DNA of 64,000 nt, taken from contig JAMYHX010000166.1 in assembly GCA_025529335.1 (NCBI GenBank), positions 1 through 64,000 on the forward strand, given 5' to 3'. Below, piece after piece: positions 11,648-23,012 of the stretch. Source of the stretch: Rhizopus sp. PT2906. Lineage: Eukaryota > Mucoromycota > Mucoromycetes > Mucorales > Rhizopodaceae. The position numbers and the translations under genes were made by a program. The number at the start of each line of letters is the position of its first letter. Positions within the stretch are counted from its first letter, which is position 1. Below the pieces are notes generated by a model, which did no database searches, had not been told where the DNA came from, and worked only from the letters and a program-made list of their open reading frames with translations.

Positions 11648-12488
11648 TTACTTTCTTTGCTTTTGAGCAAGGAAATCAGAGAATTCTTGGTAAGGACCTC
11701 TTTGGAATTCAGTTTCTTCCCAAAGATCAGGAGTCAAGAAACCATAGGTGTTACCAATAGCAGCGAAAGTAGCCTTGACAAAGTTACCAAGGGTACGAGT
11801 GGAACCACGAGAGGTAGTATAACAATCGGTAATACCGGCCAATTGAAGGACACGCTTAGCGGTGGGAGAGGCGACAATACCGGTACCTCTGGGGGCAGGA
11901 ACCAAACGAGCCATGACGGAACCACAGCGACCAGAGACCTTACAAGGGACAGTGTGAGGCTCACCAAGGCTGGAACCCCAGTAACCACGACGAACAGGGA
12001 TGATAGCGAGCTTGGCAAGGATGATACCACCACGGATAGCAGTAGCAACTTCCTTAGCACACTTGACACCCAAACCAACATGGCCGTTTTCATCACCAAT
12101 GACGACAAAGGCCTTGAAACGAGTACGTTGACCAGCAGTGGTTTGCTTTTGAACGGGCATGATCTTCATGACTTGATCAGTGAGCTTGGGAAGGAAGTAG
12201 TCGACAATTTGATATTCCTTGATGGGAAGAGAGAAGAGGTAGATTTCTTCAATAGACTTGATCTTGCCAGCCTTGACAAGACGACCAAGCTTGGTGACAG
12301 GAACCCATTCGTTCTTTTCTTCACCACGACGTCCGCGGCCAGCACGACCACCACGTCCACGTCCACGTCCAAAACCTCCACGTCCTGTTGAATGAAATAA
12401 AAAGGAGTTGTTTAGTCGATTTCTACATGTCGAAATGACGCATCTTCCAATATTTACCACGATTACCGGCCGTAGCAGAATCAGCCAT
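11648..12488 (-). CDS. RPS2: 40S ribosomal protein S2 (uS5)
   Basis: Two exons on the minus strand, 12458-12488 and 11648-12384, give 255 aa. The N-terminus is the typical Gly-Arg-rich RGG stretch. It is followed by the eukaryotic uS5 body: EWVPVTKLGRLVKAGKI, the double-stranded-RNA-like S5 fold, GHVGLGVKCAKEVATAI and GSVMARLVPAPRGTGI. The C-terminal part contains YTTSRGSTRTLGNFVKATF. uS5 sits at the mRNA entrance of the small subunit and affects decoding accuracy. Length and composition match the family. An early intron after ten codons is common in fungal ribosomal protein genes. It is convergent with the upstream RING gene (125 bp between stops). The ATCC repeat just upstream may be part of its leader or promoter. 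Confidence 0.97.
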
Positions 12489-12527
12489 ACTACAATAATT
12501 CGATCATATGCTTAGTTTCTTATATTT

Positions 12528-12547
12528 CATCCATCCATCCATCCATC
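12528..12547. repeat. ATCC tandem repeat (5 units)
   Basis: Five CATC/ATCC units about 40 bp upstream of the RPS2 start codon, between RPS2 and the PHP-domain gene. This is a simple repeat; a regulatory role is not shown. Confidence 0.7.
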
Positions 12548-12753
12548 AAGTTGAGCACTTACTTTATTATATATCAATAAAGGAAGAAAGAAAACACAAT
12601 AACTCCATCGTTATCTCCTGCTTAATACACCTCGTCTTCCGCTATCCTCACTTTTTCTATTCCTTTCTAGGCCGTACAATTATTATTTAATGAATCGAGA
12701 TAAATTACTAATAAGGAAATCAACAGACATGTGCGGACCGGACCAGTGTTTAT

Positions 12754-14124
12754 TTAAGTTGTATGGTGCTTCAATCTCCGTTTATTTATTGCATAAACAA
12801 TGGCCCAGCGAAGGGCCTCAAAGGAAAGAACAAACAAGAAAATCCAAAATATAAACCAACCTATGACGGTTCTGTTGATACTTAGTCTCTCAGGCTGGCA
12901 AAACGTGCCTTGGAAACTATACATCCCCTTGTAATCGTCGTAGAACATACCAAAATAATCGCCCAAGGCGAGTAAAGGTGTAAGCAACTTGTAGCTATAG
13001 GGCGCATCAACATACACACGAGGTCTTGTACCAGCTGGATCAAACAGGAATGATGTTCGTCTGTTTCGTATCTCATTCATGATGGCCGCACGTGTCATGT
13101 TGGGTGCTTGGATCGTCAACCACGTCTGTGCACCGACCGAGGGGTGGTGAAGGTCCATGCCGACCATCTGAATGAGATTATGCTCGACAGCTGCTTGATA
13201 GCTAGCCATATCAAAGACATCTTGGTTGACGATTTCAAAGCCGTCAACGCCCCAACTGATCAGCTGGTCGATGCTTGGGTGGTTGGGCAGTCTTGGTAGC
13301 TGGTATCCTGCCTCGGTCGTGTTGCTCCAGGGAATATGGTTGACGATAACAAGACCGCCCAGTGCATGAACTTTTTGGATGACTTGTTGTAACTCTTGAT
13401 CGGTTGGGTTAGGCCCTGTCACAGGTACTGTTTCATTAATGTCGATGAAGTTCATGTGGATCCGGCAGCAGCTAAAGTTGTTTCAAACAAGTTGTGTCAA
13501 GCTCGTAGTGATTCAAACGTGTGCTTTCTTTACCTATACTCCATGCCTGGAATCACGACAATGGATTGATTATATTCGGCCAAAGCTAGTTTCTCTGCTT
13601 CTACTCCGCCTTTGACTGTATTATGATCACTAATTAAATAATAAAAAACCAAGTACACAAATATACACGCATAGTTCTTACGTGACAATGACTGCATTAT
13701 ATCCATTAGCAAGGTGCCAATCGAGCAATTGACGAACGTTCATTTTGCCATCACTGTACTTTGTATGTGTATGACCGTCAAGAAGGACATTATACTGAAA
13801 TGAACGATTGTAGGGTCGTAGTGTCTCACTTGGATCAATCTTCCAATCGAATTGAAGGTTGGAAAAGTCCTCGGATGAAGGTAAACCATCTGTATATTTG
13901 AGGCCGAGACCAAGAGCGATCAGAACGCCAAGGATGAGAATGAATGCGCATAGACGATAGATGAAGCCTGCAAAGTAATCATGCTGAGCCCAAAATGCCC
14001 AATATCGGGACATCCTCTGTTGGTTGTCAAACTGTTGTAGAGGGGTATAATGTTGACTCATGTCTTTGGTTATCGATATATCGCTGTCTTCGGTATGACT
14101 ATCAGTTTCTCTATGAGTTTCCAT
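12754..14124 (-). CDS. Membrane-anchored PHP-domain (phosphoesterase-like) protein
   Basis: Three exons on the minus strand, 13682-14124, 13534-13629 and 12754-13471, give 418 aa. A hydrophobic helix near residues 58-78 (LCAFILILGVLIALGLGL) and another near the C-terminus (WFIFWIFLFVLSFEAL) bracket a PHP-type metal site: DGHTHTKYSDG, DHNT, PGMEYS, GLVIVNHIPW, VDGFEIVN and MVGMDLHHP. PHP domains bind two or three metals and cleave phosphodiesters or phosphomonoesters. The His/Asp/Glu ligands are retained, so an active enzyme is likely. The membrane placement suggests a lumenal or surface catalytic domain. A specific substrate is not known to me. The gene is divergent from the isocitrate dehydrogenase gene. 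Confidence 0.82.
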
Positions 14125-14432
14125 TAAAATAGAGAAAGAGAGAGAGAGAAGGAGGCTTCGTCTTAAAAGAAGCTTCGGGATATTAATGGGGCTTGGAAAT
14201 TAATTTATTTGTGTGTGCGCCAAGGGAAATGAAAGAAAATAGACGGCACAAAAAGAGAAAGAAAGAGGGTTTCAATGAAGACTGCACAAAAATGAATAGA
14301 TCCATTGAATAAGGTGTCTCATTGGATATTTTTATTTAAAGTCAGAGCAAACACACGTTATATCCAACTTGAGTCATTATTTCCATCATCTTTTTTTTTT
14401 CTCTCTTTTTTTTTATTTTCATTGTGTAAAGT
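14125..14432. promoter_or_regulatory. Divergent promoter region (PHP gene / IDP1)
   Basis: A 308-bp gap between two start codons facing away from each other. It contains GA-rich (14129-14152) and CT/T-rich (14390-14420) tracts next to the respective starts. No specific factor site was identified. Confidence 0.45.
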
Positions 14433-16026
14433 ATGCTTAGTCTCTGTCGCGCTGCTAGTCGTAAACCTTTTGTAAGCGCATTATCTGTTGCTCGCGCGCA
14501 CTACTCGTCTCAATCACGCATTACGGTTGCTAACCCTGTCGTTGACTTGGACGGTGATGAAATGACTCGTATTATCTGGTCTGACATCAAGGAAAAGTTG
14601 ATTTTCCCTTACTTGAAGTTGGATCTCAAGTACTACGACCTTAGTATGGAAAATCGTGATGCGGTAATACAAGCAATAAACAAAAGAAAAAACAAAGCGT
14701 GTATTTATTTGTGTATTTTAGACTGATGATCAGGTTACTGTTGAAGCAGCCGAAGCCATCAAGTTATATAACGTCGGTATTAAATGTGCCACAATCACAC
14801 CTGATGAAGCTCGTGTCAAAGGTAATGTATATACACAGCATTGAGAAAGGGAGAACTTATGGGCATAATAGAGTTCAATTTGAAAAAGATGTGGAAATCA
14901 CCTAATGGTACCATCCGTAACATCTTGAACGGTACCGTTTTCCGTGAGCCGATCATCATAAACAACATTCCTCGTATTGTCCCTGGTTGGACTGAACCTA
15001 TTGTCATCGGACGTCACGCTTTTGGTGATCAGGTAATTCAAGAGAGAAAAGGGCCATTAAAAAAGATAAAAAGATCTAATCTCTTGTCAAAAGTACCGCT
15101 CTACGGATTTTGTGACAGATAAGCCGGGTAAATTCGAAATGACATTTACACCCGCTGATGGTTCTGAAGCGCAAAAGTGGACCATCTTTGACTTCCCTGA
15201 GAAGGGTGGTGTAGGTATGGCCATGTACAATACCAATGACTCAATCAAAGGTTTTGCCCACAGCTGTTTCCAGATGGCTCTCAGCAAAAAGATGCCTCTG
15301 TACATGAGCACAAAGAACACAATCTTGAAGAAATATGATGGTAGATTCAAGGACATTTTTGAAGAGATTTATCAAAGCGAGTACCGCCAAGAATTTGAAA
15401 AGAATAACCTCTGGTACGAGCACCGTTTGATCGATGACATGGTCGCTCAAGCACTCAAGTCCAAGGGAGGATTTGTGTGGGCCTGTAAGAACTATGATGG
15501 TGATGTCCAGTCCGACATTCTCGCTCAAGGATACGGTTCTCTCGGCTTGATGACTTCCGTTCTGGTTACGCCTGACGGAAAGACAATGGAAGCCGAAGCT
15601 GCTCACGGTACGGTCACTCGCCATTACCGTGAATATCAAAAGGTAAACATACGGAGCGAGCTTTTTAATTTGTCTAACTGGGTTGTATGCTAGGGTAACC
15701 CCACTTCTACTAATCCTATTGCCTCTATCTTTGCTTGGACTCGCGGTTTAGGACACCGTGCAAACCTTGACAATAACAAAGAATTGACCAAGTTCACGTT
15801 AGATCTTGAACAAGCTTGTATTGATGCCGTTCAAAGAGATAATGTGATGACAAAAGATTTGGCCTTAGCCATTCACGGTAAAAAGTAAGTGTATAATAAA
15901 TAATGCAAATATGGATTTATTAATATTGATATAAATATGATATATAGTCTCAAGACTGAACACTACGTGACAACAGCTGAATTTATGAAGCATGTCAAAG
16001 ATAATCTTGATAAGGCACGTCAATAA
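14433..16026 (+). CDS. IDP1: NADP-dependent isocitrate dehydrogenase, mitochondrial
   Basis: Six exons, 14433-14663, 14722-14821, 14872-15032, 15094-15642, 15694-15884 and 15948-16026, give 436 aa. The first 25 or so residues are Arg/Ser/Ala-rich without acidic residues, a mitochondrial presequence. The eukaryotic NADP-ICDH fold follows: VDLDGDEMTRIIW, YDLSMENRDATDD, SPNGTIRNIL, VFREPIII, GRHAFGDQYR, YDGRFKDIF, and the NADP-binding HGTVTRHYREYQKGNPTSTN region. The enzyme converts isocitrate to 2-oxoglutarate and supplies mitochondrial NADPH. Length and motifs are complete. The C-terminus (KARQ) is not a PTS1 signal, supporting the mitochondrial form over a peroxisomal one. The neighbouring gene runs antiparallel, with stop codons only 4 bp apart. 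Confidence 0.97.
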
Positions 16027-16030
16027 ATTA

Positions 16031-17321
16031 TTAGGATGGCAAATGCTGTCTTTTTATACTATTAGTTTCTCTCTCTTGTAACTCGGCAGATAGAGCAGTT
16101 CGCTTCTTTTGAGGAATCAACACGTCGTCTTCTTGAATGATATCTGGAATAAGAAGGGATCCGTCACTCGGATATTTGTACAACGAGAATTGAAGTTCTT
16201 CCGGACCATCTTGAGGGGATGCAATAGTAGGACTGGTCACATGATGACAGCTTGAGTCACACTAAAAATCAAGGAGGGTGAATACAAATTTGAGTCAAAA
16301 ATGTGGGTGAGCGGAAATGATTTTTTTACCTTATCTAATGCAGGAATATCCATATTCTCCAATAGCATCTGAATAAAGTCACACATATTCCTTTCAAACG
16401 GAACAAGTGGATAAAGTTTTTCCAATGCCATAAAGTGACTTTCGAGCGTGTCTCCTTCCTTCACTTGAACGAATTCTTTTTCTCGTTGTCGTACTTGAAG
16501 CTTAAAGAGATACATGGTTCGTGTCTTCGGGAAAAGTAAGTGATGATCAGCCGCCTTGACTGTCCAAATGTTGTCGTCTTCATCTTCTTCTTCCTCTTCA
16601 TCAAAGCTGTCTTCTTCATCTTCGTCTTCAACATAACCATAAGAGAATATTTCATATATGGTCTCAAGTCCAACATGTCCATCACACATATAGCTCTGTA
16701 TGGCTGCTTGAGTGAGTAGATCGAGAAAGAGATCATACCAGCGAGGAGGCATACCGCCGCCCATGACAGGTTGACCTGCAACTGTCAAAAGCTTAACATC
16801 CTTGTTCTGTTCAAGAACCGATCTAAGCATGTTGGCGCTTGTCTTTAAAAACGCAGGGATAGCTTCGGCCAGTCCTGGGCCAGTCGTTGGAGGACAGCAA
16901 TGGGGTTGTCTGTGTTGACGACAAAACAAGGGTTGGAATGGCTTCGAAAAGTGGATGTTGTCTTTTATCTTTCGCCTGAATCGGTATGGATGAGTAACAG
17001 GCGCAGAAAATGTCACATGGAAAGGACGACCCATAGTTAAATTTGTGAGTTGGCACAGATTTAATCTTTGTTGAATAGTCGGGTCTTTTCGTTGCTTGTG
17101 GTTCGCGAGGATATCTAAAGACATATCAAATGTGTAAGCAAGCAAAGTCAAAAAAAAAGAAGAAGAAATATGTCATTACTATGGATTACTGTTTCTATAA
17201 TGTTTTTATTATCCATATTGATATGCTTTTGTGATAATCGCGATTGTATAGAGTGATAGAATAAATAATCAAGGATCATATTATTGGTTGAATAATGGGT
17301 ATTAATTTTTTGAGTGTTCAT
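16031..17321 (-). CDS. Unrecognised conserved-looking protein, 385 aa
   Basis: Three exons on the minus strand, 17180-17321, 16330-17114 and 16031-16261, in consistent phase. I do not recognise the family. The first 60 residues are helical and polar (NIIETVIHNILANHKQRK). A middle part contains a hydrophobic strand plus Gly/Pro loop (DVKLLTVAGQPVMGGGMPPR) and the helix DLFLDLLTQAAIQSYM. An acidic block of more than 20 Asp/Glu follows at about residues 200-225, then a beta-rich segment. The layout faintly recalls the HORMA-like Mad2-binding protein p31comet, but I see no decisive motif and do not rely on it. The C-terminal exon was attached because it restores a good frame after the intron at 16262-16329. 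Confidence 0.65.
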
Positions 17322-17550
17322 GATAAGAATTACAAGGGAAAAGAGAAAAAGAGATAGAAAGTAAAGAAAAGATAAATGAGCCTAGGAAAATCAAGGGATA
17401 ATCTTACTTATTTTCCCGATGTTTCCTAACTTGGCTTCCGTAAGCAAGTCACTTACTGATAACCCGATTACGGTTAATAGATCTAACAGCCGCTGCCCTT
17501 TTTCACACTCACGCGATTTTAAGGATTAAAAAATCATTTTATTTTTTTTT

Positions 17551-18454
17551 TTATTTACAGAGATTTTTCTTCTTGGTAGTCCATTTTGATAAGCGTTGAT
17601 ATAGTAACCAAGTGGTTGTGATGGAAACAAATGATTTAAATAGTAAAATAAAAATATTCACAGCTGAATGATTTCTTTGAACATAAAGTAATAAAGATGA
17701 CCATACATCTTCTTCTTCTTCTTTGTTACTTTCTTCTTCATCTTCACTTTGTAACAAAGGCGACACTGGGTATTCTGGTTGGTATTCAATTTCAATGATT
17801 TCTGGATTAAAAGAGACACCCATTTTAGTACTATGCGATGTGGATGTGGCTGTAGATGATGATGAGATGCTGCTGAAGCTATTATTTCTTGTTGTTGTGA
17901 ATGAAGATGAGTAATAATCGAATAATTCAAGCATGGTATCGTCGGAGCAAGTCGGTAATGCTGTAGGTTGCACAATCATGGTGCTATGTTTTTTCAAAAC
18001 AGGCTTTATTCCTTGGAGATGGTCAGAAGCAGGTACAGAGTATGTTTGTGTTTCATTTGTATAAATAGGACCATATAACCCTAGAATTGATATTAACATT
18101 ACGCACATTCTTTCTTTTCCTTTTTTTTCTTATTAATTCTTACATGTGATATCAGATTCCTTTTGCCTATGTTTATGAATATTAATAACAAATAATAAAT
18201 AATAAATTAATTCCTTTTTACCAGCTCACTGAAGATGGATCGACTAACTTATTAGGTTGACTCAAGTTGGATGTACAATTCCTTGCCATTTCTCTCCAAA
18301 GTGCATTTTGTAATCGTTTGTGTTTATAATCTTCATGTTTATCGTGGTTTAATTTACAGATAATGGAATATTTACGAGTCTCTCGATAAGTTTGTATTAG
18401 ATCATCTGTATTCCATTTATATGACAAGTAATCTACACAATATTCAGCTTTCAT
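17551..18454 (-). CDS. AreA/DUF1752 (GATA_AreA-type) regulator with C-terminal membrane segment
   Basis: Three exons on the minus strand, 18222-18454, 18144-18166 (23 nt) and 17551-18080, give 261 aa. Residues about 7-58 match the fungal DUF1752/AreA-type domain (VDYLSYKW, then RLQNALWREM). The micro-exon supplies the conserved VSWQKESDITWLYGP segment, in which both Trp codons are completed across splice sites, strong support for the join. Further on are KPVLKKHS, a Ser-rich stretch, and GVSFNPEIIEIEYQPEYPVSP-like sequence around 173, with a VxF motif resembling PP1 docking in Reg1-type proteins. After an acidic block, residues 227-246 form one hydrophobic helix followed by a basic tail. A PP1-targeting role at a membrane is inferred. 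The start at 18454 was preferred over an upstream ATG that would add 44 residues translated from CT repeats. Confidence 0.82.
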
Positions 18455-18890
18455 TTTATAAAAAAGGAAATAGGGAATTGGAGTTAAAAAAAAAGAGATA
18501 TGTTTGTACAGGAGAAAGAGAGAGAGAGAGAGAGAGAGAGAAAATAGTAAAATATGGTTTATATACGATCCGACAGTTAGAAGCACAGACCGCGTTACAC
18601 ACTGAGTGGCGTGGTTAGGATTTTAAATCAACATGAAGTAATTTTTCCCTTATCGCCCTTTTTCACTGGTGTGTGAATTGCATTACTTGTTTTGACATTT
18701 TATAGTGTAACTTTTTAATAAATAAGCATGTGATGAACTTGTTATTATTTATAATTAAATATTCCCGACACTTCACTTAAGGTTTTGCTATATTTTGAAA
18801 TGGGGTTCAAAATGGGGTTTGTTTAGGTATGGGCGCCTTTTGTGAATTCACACACACCCAATCCTTTCCCTCCCCGTTTAATATACACAA
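18455..18890. promoter_or_regulatory. Divergent intergenic region with GA microsatellite
   Basis: A 436-bp gap between the DUF1752 gene and the NudE gene, which point away from each other. It carries a GA repeat of about 13 units at 18514-18542, A/T-rich sequence, and a local direct repeat of AAAATGGGGTT at 18797-18821. It probably holds both promoters. Confidence 0.5.
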
Positions 18891-20082
18891 ATGAGCTCAA
18901 TGTAATAATAAAATATAAATCTGAAACACTTTATGACTTATCACGCTTTTAGGCAGTTTGAATCTGTTCAAGAGGAATTAGATTATTGGAGAAATCATGC
19001 TGAAAACTTAGAGAGCACCTTACAGGAAACAAGGGCTGCCCTTGACGAATTTCAAGTGTCTTCTCGAGAATTGGAAGAAGAACTCGAAAAGGAACTTCAA
19101 ACAACAGAAAAGGCTTATAATGACTTGAAATCACGTTGTGAACATTATAAAAGAGAAGCTGAAGATTGGAAGGTAAAAGTTGCTGTCCTATTTAAACACC
19201 ATCTGACAAAACTGTTTTAGAGCAAATACACAGAATCAAAGCATGAGCAAAATATTACGATGGTGCAGATGCAGCGAGAGATTGATATTCTCAGAGCAAC
19301 AGAAGAGTCATTTAGAAAGAAAATATTGGAATTAGAACTGGATAATGATGACTTGGAAAGGACGGAAAGGTAAACAGGATAACTTGCTTATCTTCTCTCC
19401 GTTCACTCTTATACACTCTAGGGCAGCGACGTCTTCTCTAACAGATTTAGAAATGAAACTCAATAAAGCCATTGAAAGAAATGCTATACTCGAAAATGAA
19501 ATCATTGCCAAAGATAACCTAACAGAACAAGCACAGCGACTCAGGGATGAACTGAACGGTAAAATCAATAACATACTTTAGATAAACATGACACCCTAAT
19601 AATGCTTACTTAGAGGTCAACCAGGAGCTATCCGTCTCTCGTGCACAGGCAATAAAACAAAAAGAAATGATTACAGAGCTCGAGAACAAATTACAAGAGC
19701 TTGAAAAGAAGAATAGACAACAAGAGGCAATGAATCAACGATCGTCAACGCCTGACTTTGACCCTTATAATCTACGTCAAAGCAGAGTACCTCGAACATC
19801 TTCTGCATCCAATCCGGTCAAGATGGTTCAAGATATGGTTGGTCGCGTCAGGGTACGTTTTTGATTATATCAAACAAATGTATGGCTCACATTTTTTTTT
19901 AGAGTTTGGAAGCGCGTCTGCAATCATGCCGCTCACTCGTCACACCTCTGCTCAATCCTCCACCTTCTTACAGCTCCTCCAACTACATCTCGCGTCCTTC
20001 TTCACCGACTCGATCTGTCAGTTCTATCAGTTTCTCTAACATCAAGGCACGACGCCCCTCTGAATACATGAATAATCCATGA
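18891..20082 (+). CDS. nudE: NudE/NDEL1-type nuclear distribution coiled-coil protein
   Basis: Six exons, 18891-18901, 18953-19172, 19221-19369, 19422-19558, 19614-19852 and 19903-20082, give 311 aa. The N-terminal two thirds are one long coiled coil with family signatures EELDYWRNHAENLE, EFQVSSRELEEELE and LELDNDDLERTERA. The following KLNKAIERNAILENE segment closely parallels animal NDE1. NudE binds LIS1/NudF and dynein and supports nuclear migration in hyphae. The C-terminal part is Ser/Pro-rich. An 11-nt first exon (ATG AGC TCA AT) splices into G CAG to give MSSMQFESVQEEL. An alternative unspliced start at 18933 would give MTYHAFRQFES instead. Everything after Gln is unaffected. The Derlin gene begins 62 bp downstream on the same strand. 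Confidence 0.92.
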
Positions 20083-20144
20083 TAAATAAAAACAAGTCAC
20101 TCTTTGTACGCAATTCTCTTTCTTTTTCTTTCTTTACAGTACTT

Positions 20145-20979
20145 ATGCCGCCCGTCAATCGAGCACCACGTAATGAGTTAATCGAGTGGTACAGCTCCAT
20201 TCCACCCATCACAAGAGCTCTCTTGACTCTGATGATAACCACAACTACAGCATCAACTCTTGGTCTGATTCATCCGTCATCACTCATCCTTTACTGGCCT
20301 GGTGTGAAACAGGGATTACAAGTAATAAAAGTTGTTATTATAAAAAGGATGGGAAGTCTAATCATAGAAATAGCTTTGGCGTCTCATAAGTTGCTTTTTT
20401 GTAAATAGACTCAGTTTAGGCTTTGCATTCAACGTGTTCTTCTTGTACCGCAATTCACTACAACTCGAGACTGAGGTATTTCGAAACCAGCCTGCAGACT
20501 ACGTCTTCTTTTACCTCGTTACCTCAAGTTTGCAGCTGGCTGCAGCTAGTTTTATCAATCTATACGTCTTGAGTGATGGCCTCCTGCTATCAGCAGCCTA
20601 TCTCTGGTCTCAGCATTATCGTGACGTACCTGTGTCGTTCATGTTTGGAATTCGATTCAAGGTAAAAAGATTATCGATAAAAAAAGGAAATGTTATTTAT
20701 CAGTTCTCATTGAAGGCATATTATCTTCCTTGGGCTATGATTGCAAGTGATTTTATCATGTCAGGAGGCGAGATACCCAAGGCTTCGATCGTTGGTCTGC
20801 TATCATCACATATTTATCATTATTTAACTACAATTTATCCAAGCCAAGGCGGACGCCGTTATCTTCAAACACCCGATTTCCTTCGCCGAATCTTTCCTTC
20901 TCCTAATCAACCAAGAAATAACCATACGAACGTGTTTGGTAGACATGCCTGGGGAAGAGGACGACGATTGGATAGCTAA
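20145..20979 (+). CDS. DER1: Derlin (Der1-like) ER membrane protein
   Basis: Three exons, 20145-20321, 20374-20661 and 20716-20979, give 242 aa. Signatures are NELIEWYSSIPPITR at the N-terminus, the QLWRLISCFF segment (Trp-Arg motif of Derlins) created by the 20322-20373 splice, SLGFAFNVFFLYR, ADYVFFYLV, IRFKAYYLPWAMI and the GGRRYLQTP region before a basic, Asn/Arg-rich tail. Derlins are rhomboid pseudoproteases that retrotranslocate misfolded ER proteins for degradation. No catalytic Ser/His pair is expected or seen. The second intron (54 nt) is in frame and has no stop, so retention would insert 18 residues before the last hydrophobic segments. Its start lies 62 bp after the NudE stop, an unusually tight spacing. 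Confidence 0.95.
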
Positions 20980-23012
20980 TAATAAATGACTATATCAGCA
21001 TCTTTTTTTTTTTTTTTTTTAATTCTGTTAAACCGAAAAACGTGTGAAATCATTAACTAAATTAGTCTTCTTTGTATTTTGGGCGGGCAGAAAATAAAAT
21101 TTCTCAACAATCAAATCTCTTATCCACTAAACAAGGTTATCTCCAAGTATAACACAGTTTTAACTTAAAACTTGCATTAGTTTAGTTGAATTTAAGCGTG
21201 CTATTGTTGTTCTCCGTTTATTTGTTTGTCGCTCTTTATTGTCATACCTTCTCACACATGTAGTATAGTCTAGAACAGGTTTGATGATTTCCGAAACGCC
21301 CAAGCAAATCTTTTTTTTTTTTCATATTGATAAAATTGAAGCCTCTTTTATTAAGCAATCATAAACCAGTTGTATCTCATAGCAACGAAGGATGCATCGG
21401 TGGATTTGCTGTATTTTGACAACCTTTCAATAGAGTAGATCGGTTTTATACGCAACAGTTGTACAAAACAAATGTTTACACATCCAAACCTTCTCCAAGT
21501 TTCATTCCCCTTTCCGAAGGGCCAAGGTGCACAAAAATGCGGCTATCGATAAGAACAAAAAGCATGAATATACAGAAATAGAATTTTTGTGTGTCCAACA
21601 AATTGATTGACACAATTAAATCATAAAAGCCAAGGCTCGACCATTGCAGATGAATAAGGGAGTTGATATTACAACAACAATGATCAAAAAAATGTGCAAT
21701 AACTTGAAGATTCCATTGGTGAGGGATTTTTTAGCTCATGGTGAAAGCTTAAAAGAAAATAACGCTATTAGGTCTTATCGATGTTATGGAAACACAATGA
21801 TATAAAGCTGTAATCCACGCACGAGCGTAACGATGATGGAAACTGATGATAGCGTGCAGTGTGTAAATAACTGCTATATCAAGCTATTGACATGCTCTTT
21901 TCAAAATTGATAAGACAAGGGTGTCTCAAGACAAGTATTGTGCGTATATTTGCAACACCATGAATATTAGTTCGCCACATCTATTTTCTCAAGAATCGGG
22001 CGTACTTGGATAATATTTATTTGGATTTAGTAAAACCGGATAACTGGGTTCATATTAAGTTAAGGCTTATTTATGAAACACGTTTCTTTACATGTAATGA
22101 AGAGGTTTGTATTTAATGCCCTATCATCAGGTCATTAATGCTCAAAATGTCTCATGCTTTCATAATGCAACCGTAATACAGCTGCGGAAACTCTAATATC
22201 TGGGCTTGGGTAGTATTGAGTAAAAGCATTGTCAAAATTGAATTTTACAAGTTTCGTAGATAAAAAAAAATCTGCCAAACTGAGCAGAGACCACGCTACT
22301 TAACATTGAACTTGACACATTTGGAGTGCCGGTAGATCTTTCTTGTAACAAAGGTATGGATATCGATTATATTTATTAATTAAATGGGAAGGGAGTATAT
22401 ACACTATTGCTCTTTTGGAATGAGTTGAAATAGTTTTATTAGAGAAATCTTGAAAAGAGCGATCATCCTTATTACGCTTTTCACTGCTTATTTATTCATA
22501 AATATTAAATATTTATTATCGTTGTGGGCTCTGGATGCTTTTATGACATTGATTTACCTTGGCTATCTCAAAAAAAAGGACAAGAAATATCTAAAAACTT
22601 CCTCTAGGATCTAGGGTTGCTGAAAGGCATTAAGCAACGAGTGTTAAGGACATTATTGTGGCCATCGGAGCATCTTGTACATTGGGTCTAAGTTGAGCGG
22701 CTCACAGCCGAAAAGCAAAAAATTTTAAAAACGACAATTTGATATGGAAACACTGTGCTTTAGCTGTTCTTTGCATGCATGGCTGTTGGATATTTAGTCA
22801 ATAGATTTACCATTTATATGTGTAACAATGCTTAACATTAATTTTCATTACCTTGGTCATTACTATTTTCATTACTATCATTATTGCTCTCCTCTTTACT
22901 GTCATCGTCCCAAGATACATCGCTCAGCTGTTCCTTCATTATTACTTCTTTCTTCCTTTTTTCTTCAGTTATGATTCTATTAATGTTTGATTCTTTTTCT
23001 ATCTGTCTATCA
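20980..23012. other. Two-kilobase gene-poor stretch
   Basis: No coding frame above 60 codons was seen on either strand, and no tRNA-like cloverleaf was recognised. Sequence is AT-rich with scattered homopolymers (T run at 21004-21020). It marks the left edge of the transposon-rich island. It may be old, decayed repeat sequence, but I found no terminal repeats or family signature to prove that. Confidence 0.5.

Noticed and set aside
11594..12391. 265-codon plus-strand reading frame
   Set aside because: It lies antisense to RPS2, is Thr/Ser-rich in a way explained by the complementary codons, and has no protein-like features of its own.
20322..20408. Apparent frameshift and missing Trp-Arg motif in Derlin
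   Set aside because: Using the acceptor at 20373 instead of 20408 restores QLWRLISCFF and the frame, so the gene is intact.
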